This document shows, in pieces, positions 17,453-24,362 of a stretch of DNA of 24,362 nt (position 1 is the stretch's first letter; the number at the start of each line of letters is the position of its first letter). The DNA lies in the NCBI GenBank assembly GCA_021199405.1, contig JAJQID010000211.1, positions 1-24,362 of the forward strand, written 5' to 3'. The translations under genes were made by a program, and so were the position numbers. The stretch is from Lachnospiraceae bacterium. Lineage in GTDB: Bacteria > Bacillota > Clostridia > Lachnospirales > Lachnospiraceae. The notes below the pieces were generated by a model. That model was given only the letters and a program-made list of their open reading frames with translations, did not search any database and was not told the origin of the DNA.

Positions 17453-17496
17453 CATTTTGCGGCAGCGGCCCGTAACTCGATTTGGAGGGAAACATT

Positions 17497-19602
17497 ATGA
17501 GCATGAATGTAGAAGAACTGTTTGGCAGCAATGTGTTTGACATTGGTACGATGAGGGAGCGCCTGCCGAAGAATGTGTTTAAGGACGTTGTGAAGGTCAT
17601 GAAGCAGGGCGGCGAGCTGTCCCTGGAGGACGCCAACGTGGTGGCCAAGGCCATGAAGGACTGGGCGGTAGAGCATGGGGCGACCCATTATACGCACTGG
17701 TTCCAGCCGCTGACCGATATCACCGCCGAGAAGCATGACGCTTTTATTTCTTCGCCGGATGAATGCGGCAAGATGATTCTGGAATTTTCCGGCAAGGAGC
17801 TGATCAAGGGCGAGCCGGATGCCTCCTCCTTCCCCAGCGGCGGCCTGCGCGCCACCTTTGAGGCAAGAGGATATACAGCCTGGGATATTACCTCCCCGGC
17901 ATTTCTGAAGGAGAGCGCCGCCGGTGTGATTCTCTGCATTCCTACTGCGTTCTGCTCCTATAAGGGCGAGGCCCTGGACAAGAAGACTCCGCTGCTGCGT
18001 TCCATGGAGGCAGTCAGCGAGCAGGCCATCCGTATTGTCCGTCTGTTCGGTAATACCACATCCACCAAGGTCAGCGCCAGTGTAGGACCGGAGCAGGAAT
18101 ATTTTATCATAGATAAGGATAAATACTTAAAGCGCAAGGATCTGATCTTTACCGGACGTACCCTGTTCGGTGCTCCCGCACCCAAGGGTCAGGAGCTGGA
18201 GGATCATTATTTCGGAAATATCCGCGAGAGAATCGGCGGCTATATGAAGGATCTGAATGAGGAGCTGTGGAAGCTGGGCGTGACTGCCAAGACTCAGCAC
18301 AACGAGGTGGCTCCCGCACAGCATGAGCTGGCTACCATCTATGAGACCGCCAATATGGCTGTGGATCATAACCAGCTGGTGATGGAAACCATGAAGCGTG
18401 TGGCCGGCCGCCATGGTCTGACCTGCCTGCTTCACGAGAAGCCCTTCGCCGGTGTGAATGGTTCCGGCAAGCATAATAACTGGTCTCTGTGCACGGATGA
18501 CGGCATCAATCTGATGGATCCGGGCGAGACACCCCATGAGAATATTCAGTTCCTGCTGGTATTGTCCTGCGTGCTGAAGGCAGTGGATACTCACGCGGAC
18601 CTGCTTCGCCAGAGTGCCGCGGATGTGGGCAATGATCACAGACTGGGCGCCAATGAAGCGCCACCGGCGATTATTTCTGTTTTCCTGGGCGAGCAGCTGG
18701 AGGACGTGGTGCTGCAGCTGGTGGAGACCGGCGAGGCGGTTCGCTCCATTCATGGCGAGAAGCTGGAGACCGGCGTTTCCACTCTTCCGGAGTTTATGAA
18801 GGATGCCACCGACAGAAACAGGACCTCACCCTTTGCCTTTACCGGCAATAAGTTTGAGTTCCGTATGGTTGGTTCCTCCGCTTCTATCGCGGATGCCAAC
18901 ACCGTACTGAACGCTATCGTAGCCGAGGCGTTCTGCGATGCGGCGGATATTCTGGAGAAGGCTGATAACTTTGACATGGCCTGCCATGACCTGATCAAGG
19001 AAAATCTGACAAAGCACAGCAGAGTTATTTTCAACGGTGACGGATATTCCGAGGCCTGGGTGGAGGAGGCCGCAAGACGCGGTCTGCCGAATATCAGATC
19101 CATGGTGGAGGCAACAGGCGCTCTGACCACCGATAAGGCTGTGAAGCTGTTTGAAAAGTTTGGCATCTTTACCAGAGTGGAGCTGGAGGCCCGCGAGGAA
19201 GTGCTTTATGAGACCTACAGCAAGAATATCAACATTGAGGCCCGCACCATGATTGACATGGCGTCCAAGGATTACATTCCGGCGGTGATCAAATACTCCA
19301 GAACCCTGGCGGATACGGTGCTTTCCGTGAAGGCCGCCGGTGCAGAGCCCTCTGTACAGGCCGCAGAGCTGGTGGAGGTCAATGAGAAGCTTGCCCAGGC
19401 GAAGGCCGCTCTGGAGGAGCTGAAGAAAGTGACGGATGAGTCCCTCGCTATCAGTGACGGAAAACAGCAGGCGTTCGCTTACAAGGATGTAGTGGTTCCG
19501 GCGATGGCGGCTCTGCGTGCTCCCATTGACGAGCTGGAGCAGATTGTGGACGCGAAGGTATGGCCGGTACCGACCTACGGCGAGATGATGTTCGAGGTAT
19601 AA
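17497..19602 (+). CDS. glnN: glutamine synthetase type III
   Basis: This 701-residue cytoplasmic enzyme makes glutamine from glutamate, ammonia and ATP. The size (about 700 residues, against about 450 for type I) and motifs identify the GSIII family: GPEQEYFIID with Glu199 and Glu201 as likely metal ligands, NEVAPAQHELA near 269, GVNGSGKHNNWS near 319 in the substrate/ATP site, and NRTSPFAFTGNKFEFR (441-456). A C-terminal helical region includes a likely coiled coil (VEVNEKLAQAKAALEELKK). ATG 17497 has GGAGG eight bases upstream; a TTG at 17482 lies inside the ribosome site and is not a start. The gene stands alone behind an attenuated leader, which fits nitrogen-dependent control. Codon use is GC-biased, as in well-expressed genes. 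Confidence 0.96.
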   Translation: MSMNVEELFGSNVFDIGTMRERLPKNVFKDVVKVMKQGGELSLEDANVVAKAMKDWAVEHGATHYTHWFQPLTDITAEKHDAFISSPDECGKMILEFSGKELIKGEPDASSFPSGGLRATFEARGYTAWDITSPAFLKESAAGVILCIPTAFCSYKGEALDKKTPLLRSMEAVSEQAIRIVRLFGNTTSTKVSASVGPEQEYFIIDKDKYLKRKDLIFTGRTLFGAPAPKGQELEDHYFGNIRERIGGYMKDLNEELWKLGVTAKTQHNEVAPAQHELATIYETANMAVDHNQLVMETMKRVAGRHGLTCLLHEKPFAGVNGSGKHNNWSLCTDDGINLMDPGETPHENIQFLLVLSCVLKAVDTHADLLRQSAADVGNDHRLGANEAPPAIISVFLGEQLEDVVLQLVETGEAVRSIHGEKLETGVSTLPEFMKDATDRNRTSPFAFTGNKFEFRMVGSSASIADANTVLNAIVAEAFCDAADILEKADNFDMACHDLIKENLTKHSRVIFNGDGYSEAWVEEAARRGLPNIRSMVEATGALTTDKAVKLFEKFGIFTRVELEAREEVLYETYSKNINIEARTMIDMASKDYIPAVIKYSRTLADTVLSVKAAGAEPSVQAAELVEVNEKLAQAKAALEELKKVTDESLAISDGKQQAFAYKDVVVPAMAALRAPIDELEQIVDAKVWPVPTYGEMMFEV

Positions 19603-19617
19603 GGCTGTATTGTGATT

Positions 19618-19656
19618 GTTCACGGTTTTGTTTTTGCTTTTTTGATGGCCGTGAAC
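19618..19656. other. inverted repeat just after the glutamine synthetase stop
   Basis: GTTCACGG (19618-19625) and CCGTGAAC (19649-19656) form a perfect 8-bp inverted repeat around a T-rich 23-base loop (runs of T4, T5 and T6). The T-rich part lies inside the loop rather than after the stem, so a normal terminator role is uncertain. It may aid 3' end formation together with the hairpin at 19703. Confidence 0.35.
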
Positions 19657-19702
19657 GGCAAGTGATTTTGGTAAAATTCTATATTTTGCTCATAAAGGGA
19701 AT

Positions 19703-19740
19703 CGCGGCGTTTCTGCATGGCAGGACGCCGCGGTTTCTTG
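19703..19740. terminator. probable terminator between convergent glnN and the UbiB-like gene
   Basis: CGCGGCGT (19703-19710) pairs with ACGCCGCG (19725-19732), and an inner CTGC/GCAG pair strengthens the stem. The plus-strand flank is GTTTCTTG and the minus-strand flank ATTCCCTTTAT, both only moderately T-rich. Its position between two converging genes suggests it serves both. Confidence 0.5.
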
Positions 19741-19789
19741 AATAGGATTTTACGTAAAAACTGCGGAGTTCGTGTTATCTTTTTTGTCG

Positions 19790-21355
19790 TCAGTTGTGTC
19801 GCTTCTTCCGGCAAGCCATATTAAGAGAAAGCAGAATCGCCAGGCCATATCCGATTGCGGCGAGTACAGGCATACCGAATATCTGAGGCTGCATATCTGT
19901 AGTACAGATGATACTGGAACTGATCAGAAGCGCCGCAATCAGCAATCCCTTTATGACAGCGTAAACAAGATGATACAGAAGGTCAGTAAACTGATCCGTG
20001 GTCTGCATATGAAAGTTCATGCTGGCATCGCCGCGATTGAATTTTTGAAGGGCATCTGACAGAGAAGAAGGAATATTCCGGGCTTTGCGAAGGGAAAGGA
20101 GAAGGTCTTTTCCACTGTTTTTCAGTTCAGTCTCCATATTCTCCGGACTCCAGATGGTTTCCATAATCCTGGTTCGCGCAATTTCCACCATGTTAATATC
20201 CGGGGATAAATCCGCCAGCACGCCTTCCATGTGGGTCAATCCGCGGATAAGCATGGTCAGGTTATGGGGCATTTTGATCTGATTCCCTTTCATGACTTCC
20301 ATCATATCTGTAAGAAGCTCCATCAGTTTCAGATTTCCCATACCTGTCTGGCCATATTTATTCAGGAGATTTTCTATATCACAGCGGAGCTTTTGGCGAT
20401 CCGGACTCTGGCTGAATTCGCCAAGAGAAAGGACAGCTTCCTCAATCATGTCGAGGTCATTCAGGGCAATTCCCTGTAAACCAAGAGTCAGTATTTGCCG
20501 ATCTTTATCGGTCAGCCGCCCCATCATTCCCAGATCAATCCAGACAATTTTGCCGTCTCGAATCCTGATATTGCCGGCATGAGGATCCGCATGAAAGAAA
20601 CCGTCAGAGATAATCTGCTTCATATAATTATCTGCGAGCTTTTGAGCAATTTCCCGCAGATCATAACCGTTTTCCAGCAGAGCCTCTTTATTGTCAATGG
20701 AATAGCCGTCAATATATTCCATGACAAGTGTATGAGCAGAGGAATATTGCTCATATACCTTTGGGGAACAGATAAAAGCAATCCCTTTATTCCGGCGGGA
20801 GAATTCCCGCATGTTTGCGGCCTCCATCACAAAATCCATTTCTTCTTTTGCAGCAGCCCATATTTCGTCCAGCATTCGGTCAAGGTCGGCCATATTTTTC
20901 ACAGAACCTGAAGGTAAAAAACGAATCATACGATGGAGGAGGCGAACGTCCTGGCTCATTTTTTCATAGATTCCCCGCCTTTGCACCTTCACGACAACCG
21001 GTTCCCCGGTACGGAGCGTTGCCCTGTGGACCTGGGCGATAGAAGCGGAGCCCTGAGGAGTTCTTTGAATCTGCAGAAATATCTGATCCCATGGGCAGCC
21101 ACAGGATTCTTCGATAATTTCAACCACTTCATCGCAGGGCATGGGCGCAACATTGCTGCAAAGCTTTGAAAGTTCGTCACAATACGCCTGCGGTAAAATG
21201 TCCGGATGCAGGGACGCAATCTGGCCAAGCTTTATAAAGGTGGGTCCCAGATCTTCCAGAATCAGACGCAGTTTTTCCGGCGATATCCCTTTTCTGATAT
21301 TATGTTTGCGCAGGACCGCGATAATTTCCGTTGTTCTCGAAGTGGATTGCTGCAT
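19790..21355 (-). CDS. ABC1/UbiB (AarF) family atypical kinase
   Basis: This 521-residue protein-kinase-like ATPase is probably membrane-bound. Family marks are LGPTFIKLGQ with the KxGQ motif (42-45), GSASIAQVH (102-110) replacing the usual glycine-rich loop, VVKVQ with Lys123, EEMDF (171-175), HADPHAGN (255-262) and WIDLG with metal-binding Asp274. Two hydrophobic segments close the C terminus. The ATG has AAGGAG six bases upstream. In respiring bacteria UbiB supports ubiquinone synthesis; clostridial anaerobes generally lack ubiquinone, so the role here is unknown, perhaps lipid-related. The small phasin-like gene 47 bases upstream is very likely in the same operon. Confidence 0.9.
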   Translation of the reverse strand: MQQSTSRTTEIIAVLRKHNIRKGISPEKLRLILEDLGPTFIKLGQIASLHPDILPQAYCDELSKLCSNVAPMPCDEVVEIIEESCGCPWDQIFLQIQRTPQGSASIAQVHRATLRTGEPVVVKVQRRGIYEKMSQDVRLLHRMIRFLPSGSVKNMADLDRMLDEIWAAAKEEMDFVMEAANMREFSRRNKGIAFICSPKVYEQYSSAHTLVMEYIDGYSIDNKEALLENGYDLREIAQKLADNYMKQIISDGFFHADPHAGNIRIRDGKIVWIDLGMMGRLTDKDRQILTLGLQGIALNDLDMIEEAVLSLGEFSQSPDRQKLRCDIENLLNKYGQTGMGNLKLMELLTDMMEVMKGNQIKMPHNLTMLIRGLTHMEGVLADLSPDINMVEIARTRIMETIWSPENMETELKNSGKDLLLSLRKARNIPSSLSDALQKFNRGDASMNFHMQTTDQFTDLLYHLVYAVIKGLLIAALLISSSIICTTDMQPQIFGMPVLAAIGYGLAILLSLNMACRKKRHN

Positions 21356-21402
21356 GACTGCTCCTTTTGCAAATCTTCCTATGCCTGTTCTCTCTGAAGA
21401 AT

Positions 21403-21594
21403 TTATTCCCTGTCCTTTGATTTTTTATTGTGTTTCAATTCCTCATTTATGGCCTTGCCCTGTTCAACTGCCAACTCACCCCTTTGAGCCAGTTTGTCCA
21501 ACAGTTCTTTCGACTTTTCTGCGGTAATCGCTGCCGCACCAATGCCAGCCAGTATCATTTTTCTGAAACCTTTTTCAATAGAATCCTGAGCCAT
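21403..21594 (-). CDS. small phasin-like helical protein upstream of the UbiB-like kinase
   Basis: The 63-residue product begins MAQDSIEKGF. The start at 21594 is set by GGAGG seven bases upstream; the frame is open further up, to an ATG at 21678, but that start has a distant ribosome site. A mildly hydrophobic N-terminal stretch (FRKMILAGIGAAAITAEKSKELL) is followed by a charged amphipathic helix ending in Lys-rich sequence. Small proteins of this type, often annotated as phasin-like, are commonly seen next to AarF/UbiB kinases in Clostridia. The function is not established; interaction with the membrane or with the kinase is a fair guess. It shares a promoter with the kinase gene. Confidence 0.75.
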   Translation of the reverse strand: MAQDSIEKGFRKMILAGIGAAAITAEKSKELLDKLAQRGELAVEQGKAINEELKHNKKSKDRE

Positions 21595-21676
21595 AACAAT
21601 ACCTCCGTTGTGATGATGTGATTGTATTATTTTGTGTCTTTCATCTGAAATCTTTTCAGCTTTATATAATCTCATC

Positions 21677-21705
21677 ATTTTAACGCAGACGCCTCCTTTT
21701 GTCCA
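21677..21705 (-). promoter_or_regulatory. promoter of the phasin-like/UbiB operon
   Basis: On the minus strand TGGACA (21700-21705) and TAAAAT (21677-21682) are exactly 17 bases apart. Transcription would start near 21670, about 75 bases before the chosen phasin-like start. This also argues against the ATG at 21678, which overlaps the -10. Confidence 0.55.
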
Positions 21706-21755
21706 GAGTCGTCAGGAAGTAAATGACAGCATAATTATGACTAAAAAGCACATAA

Positions 21756-21789
21756 AAATTCCCGGCTGCAAAGATACGGCCGGGAATTT
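21756..21789 (-). terminator. intrinsic terminator of the AGE-family isomerase gene
   Basis: AAATTCCCGGC (21756-21766) and GCCGGGAATTT (21779-21789) form a perfect 11-bp stem, 11 bases beyond the isomerase stop. On the minus strand the stem runs into TTTTTATG, a short U-tract. The operon downstream then begins from its own promoter. Confidence 0.85.
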
Positions 21790-21800
21790 CGCTTCATATT

Positions 21801-23033
21801 TTATTTTTCAGTTTTATTCCTGACAGCCACGGCCACAGACACAGAAGGGTCGCAGTAGGGAATCAGCGTGGACTGCAGTGCATGATAGATGTCTGGTTTC
21901 CCTGGCCAGACAGTTTCCAGCTTCCGGTTGTGCCGATCCAGCTGGTGAATCCAGCTGCCATATTTATGATCCCGCACCTCTTCCTCCAGGTATTGAAGAA
22001 AATCATGGTAATAAGCAGTGTATTCCGCCTTGCCGGTCACTCTGTAGAGCACGGCGGATGTGTTGATCCCTTCCGCCAGTGTCCACTGCATCCGGTCATG
22101 AACCACCGGCGTTCCGTTCCAGTCCGTCGTATAGACAATTCCCCTTGCGCCGTCTGCATTCCAGCCGTCTGTTGCTGCACGCTGAAAGAGTTTTTCAGCT
22201 GCTTCCACATATATTCTGTATTTTTCTGGCTGATCCGGATAGGTGGATAACGCCCACTGTGTAATCAGTCTGGCCCATTCAATTCCGTGTCCGGGCGTAG
22301 CACCGTAGGGCTTGAACTGATCGTCCGGTTTGTCCCTGTTGCACTCCAGATCCGGGGTCCAGTCGCTGGTATAATGCTCCGGAAGCCGCCAGCTGTTTCC
22401 TTCAGCCCACTTTACCACATGATCAATGATCCGGCCTGCACGAACGCGGTATTTTTCCTCGCCGGTCACATCAGCAGCGGCCAGAAAAGCCTCCACCGTG
22501 TGCATATTGGAATTGATGCCGCGGTAGGAGTCCAGGATCGTAAAGTCATCATTCCAGGTATCCCGGCTCAATCCTTCTTCCTCATCCCAATAATATTTGT
22601 CAAAAACTGCTGCCGCTCTGTCAAAAAGTGCCCTGGCACCTTTCATGTCCGCTAGTATGGCGGAGGAAGCGGCCAGAATGACGAAAGCATGGGCGTAACA
22701 GAGCTTGTTCGGCACTCCGGTTCCATCCGCGTAAATGCTGGTATACCATCCGCCGTTGACCTTGTCCTCCATTTCTCCGTTGAGGCTTTTAAGTCCTGCC
22801 TCAACCAGCTTTCTGCTTCCGGGAAATCCCAGAAAGGAGCCGATGCAGTAGCTGTGGATCATCCGGCAGGTTTCGTAGTTGTCCAGGGTTTTTTCCACCC
22901 AGGGTGAACCATCATCGTGCAGATAGTACGCGCTCCCGCCCGGGGACGGAAAATGAACGGCAAATTGCAGAAGCTCCTGCGCCAGCTCTTCCAGATAGAG
23001 TTTGTTTTCCTTCGTATCAATTGTGAATTTCAT
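21801..23033 (-). CDS. AGE-family sugar epimerase/isomerase, YihS-like (probable mannose-type aldose-ketose isomerase)
   Basis: This 410-residue (alpha/alpha)6-barrel enzyme probably interconverts an aldose and a ketose such as mannose and fructose. Three histidines align by position and context with those of E. coli YihS (His176, His248, His383): SNMHTVEAF with His178, ATPGHGIEW with His249 and PDIYHALQ with His384. The length is also close to YihS. No sulfoquinovose pathway genes lie nearby, so mannose isomerase or a related glycan-sugar isomerase is more likely than sulfoquinovose isomerase, but specificity cannot be read here. The ATG has AAGGAG six bases upstream. It is a single-gene unit with its own terminator; palindromic sequence lies in the upstream region. 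Confidence 0.88.
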   Translation of the reverse strand: MKFTIDTKENKLYLEELAQELLQFAVHFPSPGGSAYYLHDDGSPWVEKTLDNYETCRMIHSYCIGSFLGFPGSRKLVEAGLKSLNGEMEDKVNGGWYTSIYADGTGVPNKLCYAHAFVILAASSAILADMKGARALFDRAAAVFDKYYWDEEEGLSRDTWNDDFTILDSYRGINSNMHTVEAFLAAADVTGEEKYRVRAGRIIDHVVKWAEGNSWRLPEHYTSDWTPDLECNRDKPDDQFKPYGATPGHGIEWARLITQWALSTYPDQPEKYRIYVEAAEKLFQRAATDGWNADGARGIVYTTDWNGTPVVHDRMQWTLAEGINTSAVLYRVTGKAEYTAYYHDFLQYLEEEVRDHKYGSWIHQLDRHNRKLETVWPGKPDIYHALQSTLIPYCDPSVSVAVAVRNKTEK

Positions 23034-23051
23034 GATGATCTCCTTTTAATG

Positions 23052-23104
23052 CGCTGAGTACATCCATCGAGGAAACGGAGGAAATTCCTCCAAACCGCTG
23101 AGTA
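23052..23104. promoter_or_regulatory. palindrome flanked by direct repeats upstream of the AGE-family gene
   Basis: GGAGGAAATTCCTCC (23077-23091) is a perfect 7-bp palindrome around one base. It is flanked by two copies of CGCTGAGTA (23052-23060 and 23096-23104), 44 bp apart. It lies 19-71 bases before the isomerase start, where an operator could sit. No clear -35/-10 pair was found beside it, so the role is inferred from symmetry and position only. Confidence 0.35.
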
Positions 23105-23239
23105 GAAAAACCTGCGGCACAACAGCCAAACTCTGCGGCGTAACGAAGATCCTCTCCTTAACAAATTTACAGATTACAAGCAAAGTAAACGAAGTAAATG
23201 GAAACTGTCGATTTTCCCTTATTTCAGGCAAAAAAAGAG

Positions 23240-23310
23240 AGCGGGTGATGGGAATCGAACCCACGTGTCCAGCTTGGAAGGCTGGTGTTCTACCATTGAA
23301 CTACACCCGC
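23240..23310 (-). tRNA. tRNA-Gly, anticodon TCC
   Basis: The minus strand gives a 71-nt cloverleaf. Acceptor arms are GCGGGTG and CACCCGC with discriminator T, the D stem is GTTC/GAAC, the anticodon stem CCAGC/GCTGG has loop CTTCCAA (anticodon TCC), and the T loop is TTCGATT. CCA is not encoded. A run of seven T follows on the minus strand. It is second in a two-tRNA unit, 26 bases after tRNA-Pro(TGG). Confidence 0.95.
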
Positions 23311-23336
23311 ATGAAAAATATTCACTTAAAGAACAG

Positions 23337-23411
23337 TCGGGGTGACAGGATTCGAACCTGCGGCATCCTGCTCCCAAAGCAGGCGCTCTAGCCAAGCTGA
23401 GCCACACCCCG
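23337..23411 (-). tRNA. tRNA-Pro, anticodon TGG
   Basis: A 75-nt cloverleaf on the minus strand has the same acceptor arms as the CGG isoacceptor (CGGGGTG and CACCCCG, discriminator A). The anticodon stem CCTGC/GCAGG has loop TTTGGGA (anticodon TGG). The T loop is TTCGAAT and CCA is not encoded. It is the first gene after a consensus promoter and is co-transcribed with tRNA-Gly(TCC). Confidence 0.95.
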
Positions 23412-23440
23412 ATGCCTGTCTGTATCCCAGAACAGAAATG

Positions 23441-23469
23441 ATTATACTATCGCTGTTCGCAAATGTCAA
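23441..23469 (-). promoter_or_regulatory. consensus promoter of the tRNA-Pro(TGG)/tRNA-Gly unit
   Basis: On the minus strand a perfect TTGACA (23464-23469) and perfect TATAAT (23441-23446) are exactly 17 bases apart. The start would fall near 23434, about 23 bases before the tRNA-Pro 5' end. Confidence 0.9.
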
Positions 23470-23535
23470 TAAAAAATTTTGGTTGAAAGTGAAGTAAAAT
23501 TCAGCAGCCTTTTTTGAATTTTATACCGTGAGAAA

Positions 23536-23564
23536 TTGATTTATTGGTCGTTCCCGGTTATAAT
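23536..23564 (+). promoter_or_regulatory. promoter of the nitroreductase gene
   Basis: TTGATT (23536-23541) and TATAAT (23559-23564) are 17 bases apart, giving a start near 23571 and a leader of about 26 bases. It runs divergently from the tRNA promoter about 70 bases away. Confidence 0.85.
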
Positions 23565-23596
23565 GGGTGCAAATAAGAGAAAGAGGGTAAAGAAAG

Positions 23597-24166
23597 ATGA
23601 CAGTATACGAAGCAGTGAAGGAAAGACACACCATCCGCAAATATAAGCAGGAGCAGGTTGCACAGGCGGATCTGCTGCAGATTGTGGATTGCGCCCGGCT
23701 GGCGCCTTACGGGGCCAACGCGCAGCCATTAAAGTACGCGATTGTGACAGACGAGGAGAAGCGGCGCAGCCTGTATCCTCTGATCAAATACGCTGCATTT
23801 CTGAAGGACTGGGATCCGACGTTTGAGGAGTGCCCGCCCGCTTTTATCGTGATCTGTAACGATACTTCGATTAAACCTACCAACAGAAGTGAGTGTGACA
23901 GCGGCCTGGCGCTGGCCAGCATGTGCTTGGCGGCGCAGGAGCTGGGCTATGGCAGCGTGTGCCTGGGAGCCATTAACCGGGCGGAGATCAGGAAGGCTCT
24001 TGGCCTTGCGGAGCAGTATGACATCACATATCTGCTGGGGATTGGCCGTCCGGCACAGACGGGAGAGACCTTTGATTTTACTGGCGATCTGAAATATTAT
24101 TTCGATGAAAACGGAAACGTACATGTACCGAAGAGAACCATGGAGGAGGTCCTGATAAAACTGTAA
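23597..24166 (+). CDS. nitroreductase family protein (FMN-dependent NAD(P)H oxidoreductase)
   Basis: This 189-residue cytoplasmic flavoprotein is of nitroreductase-family size. The N-terminal RHTIRKYK (10-17) supplies the usual arginine-rich FMN phosphate site. ARLAPYGANAQPLKYAIV (33-50) matches the A-PSG-N-QPW-type flavin segment with some variation. LGIGRPAQTGE near the C terminus matches the family's final GYP-like loop. The natural substrate cannot be deduced; members reduce nitro compounds, quinones, enones or flavins. It has its own promoter and terminator. The ribosome site (AGAGGG, about 11 bases upstream) is weak. One Cys-rich stretch (ECPPAFIVICND) is unremarkable. Confidence 0.88.
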   Translation: MTVYEAVKERHTIRKYKQEQVAQADLLQIVDCARLAPYGANAQPLKYAIVTDEEKRRSLYPLIKYAAFLKDWDPTFEECPPAFIVICNDTSIKPTNRSECDSGLALASMCLAAQELGYGSVCLGAINRAEIRKALGLAEQYDITYLLGIGRPAQTGETFDFTGDLKYYFDENGNVHVPKRTMEEVLIKL

Positions 24167-24208
24167 AAAATACCGGCTTCGCCAGACAACAGGCGGAGCC
24201 GGTATTTT
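24167..24208. terminator. bidirectional terminator between nitroreductase and the FNT-type transporter
   Basis: A 17-bp stem with one G-T pair joins 24167-24183 and 24192-24208 around loop AGACAACA. It begins directly after the nitroreductase stop. The arms end in A4 and T4, giving TATTTT on the plus strand and TATTTTTTAC on the minus strand, so it can stop transcription from both converging genes. Confidence 0.92.
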
Positions 24209-24279
24209 GCGCATATGGAAAGGAATCCTGCAGGAATAAGAAAGCAGCCAGTCATTTGCGGCGTTTGCGCAGCGGGTTG

Positions 24280-24362
24280 TCAGCGGTCCTCGTCCTTCCA
24301 TTTTTTCTGTACCAGATAGCAGGGCAGGCTGACCAGCACAATGCCGCCGATCAGGTTGCCGA
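24280..24362 (-). CDS. formate/nitrite transporter (FNT) family protein, C-terminal end (partial)
   Basis: Only the last 26 codons are in the window; the gene continues beyond the right edge. The sequence GNLIGGIVLVSLPCYLV followed by a short charged tail (QKKWKDEDR) matches the end of FocA/NirC-type channels, where a GN-(I/L)-(I/V)-GG motif opens the last membrane helix. These are pentameric inner-membrane channels for formate, nitrite or hydrosulfide. Because only the last helix is visible, the family call is likely but the substrate is unknown. It converges on the nitroreductase gene. Confidence 0.7.
   Translation of the reverse strand, partial: GNLIGGIVLVSLPCYLVQKKWKDEDR

Noticed and set aside
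21595..21678. N-terminal extension of the phasin-like protein to the ATG at 21678
   Set aside because: The ATG overlaps the -10 of the probable promoter, and the internal ATG at 21594 has a better placed GGAGG.
21801..23033. Naming the AGE-family gene as sulfoquinovose isomerase
   Set aside because: The catalytic histidines are shared by mannose isomerases, and no sulfosugar genes are in the window.
23046..23264. 72-codon minus-strand frame between tRNA-Gly and the isomerase
   Set aside because: It starts inside the tRNA-Gly gene and has no domain; the stretch is better seen as intergenic or regulatory DNA.

Overview
The window looks like chromosomal DNA of a Gram-positive anaerobe of the Clostridia, most likely a Lachnospiraceae-type gut bacterium. 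This is inferred from the strong AGGAGG-type ribosome sites, the sortase/LPXTG surface machinery, a type III glutamine synthetase, a small phasin-like gene next to an ABC1/UbiB kinase, and housekeeping promoters close to TTGACA-17-TATAAT. No species can be named from the sequence alone.

Left part (1-16808, plus strand): a sortase-assembled pilus locus. It begins with the tail of a possible upstream gene whose stop overlaps the start of a giant (3303 aa) wall-anchored protein. That protein carries a degenerate CHAP-like domain, about 14 BspA-type leucine-rich repeats, many DUF11-like stalk domains and an LPSAG sorting signal. It is followed by a 718-aa backbone pilin (LPSTGG), a class C sortase, a short pilin with a WxxxV...PK pilin motif and IPQTG signal, a second sortase, and a LytR-CpsA-Psr (LCP) protein. 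A reasonable model is tip adhesin, shaft pilin and basal pilin, with one sortase to polymerise and one to anchor. The LCP enzyme would attach a glycopolymer to the wall or to a pilin. The gap before the LCP gene holds a candidate promoter with an operator-like palindrome and an unexplained nested inverted repeat.

Middle part (16809-19740): a tRNA-Pro(CGG) gene on the minus strand with its own promoter and terminator, then the divergently transcribed type III glutamine synthetase gene. The glutamine synthetase leader contains a terminator hairpin and a competing hairpin, so the gene is probably controlled by transcription attenuation.

Right part (19790-24362): on the minus strand, an ABC1/UbiB-like kinase and a small phasin-like protein in one operon, an AGE-family sugar isomerase (YihS-like) with a clear terminator, and a tRNA-Pro(TGG)/tRNA-Gly(TCC) pair behind a consensus promoter. 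On the plus strand a nitroreductase-family gene follows. It converges, across a bidirectional terminator, on the 3' end of a formate/nitrite-type transporter gene that runs off the window. These right-hand genes look like ordinary chromosomal housekeeping or metabolic genes. The unusual material is in the pilus locus and in the RNA leaders.
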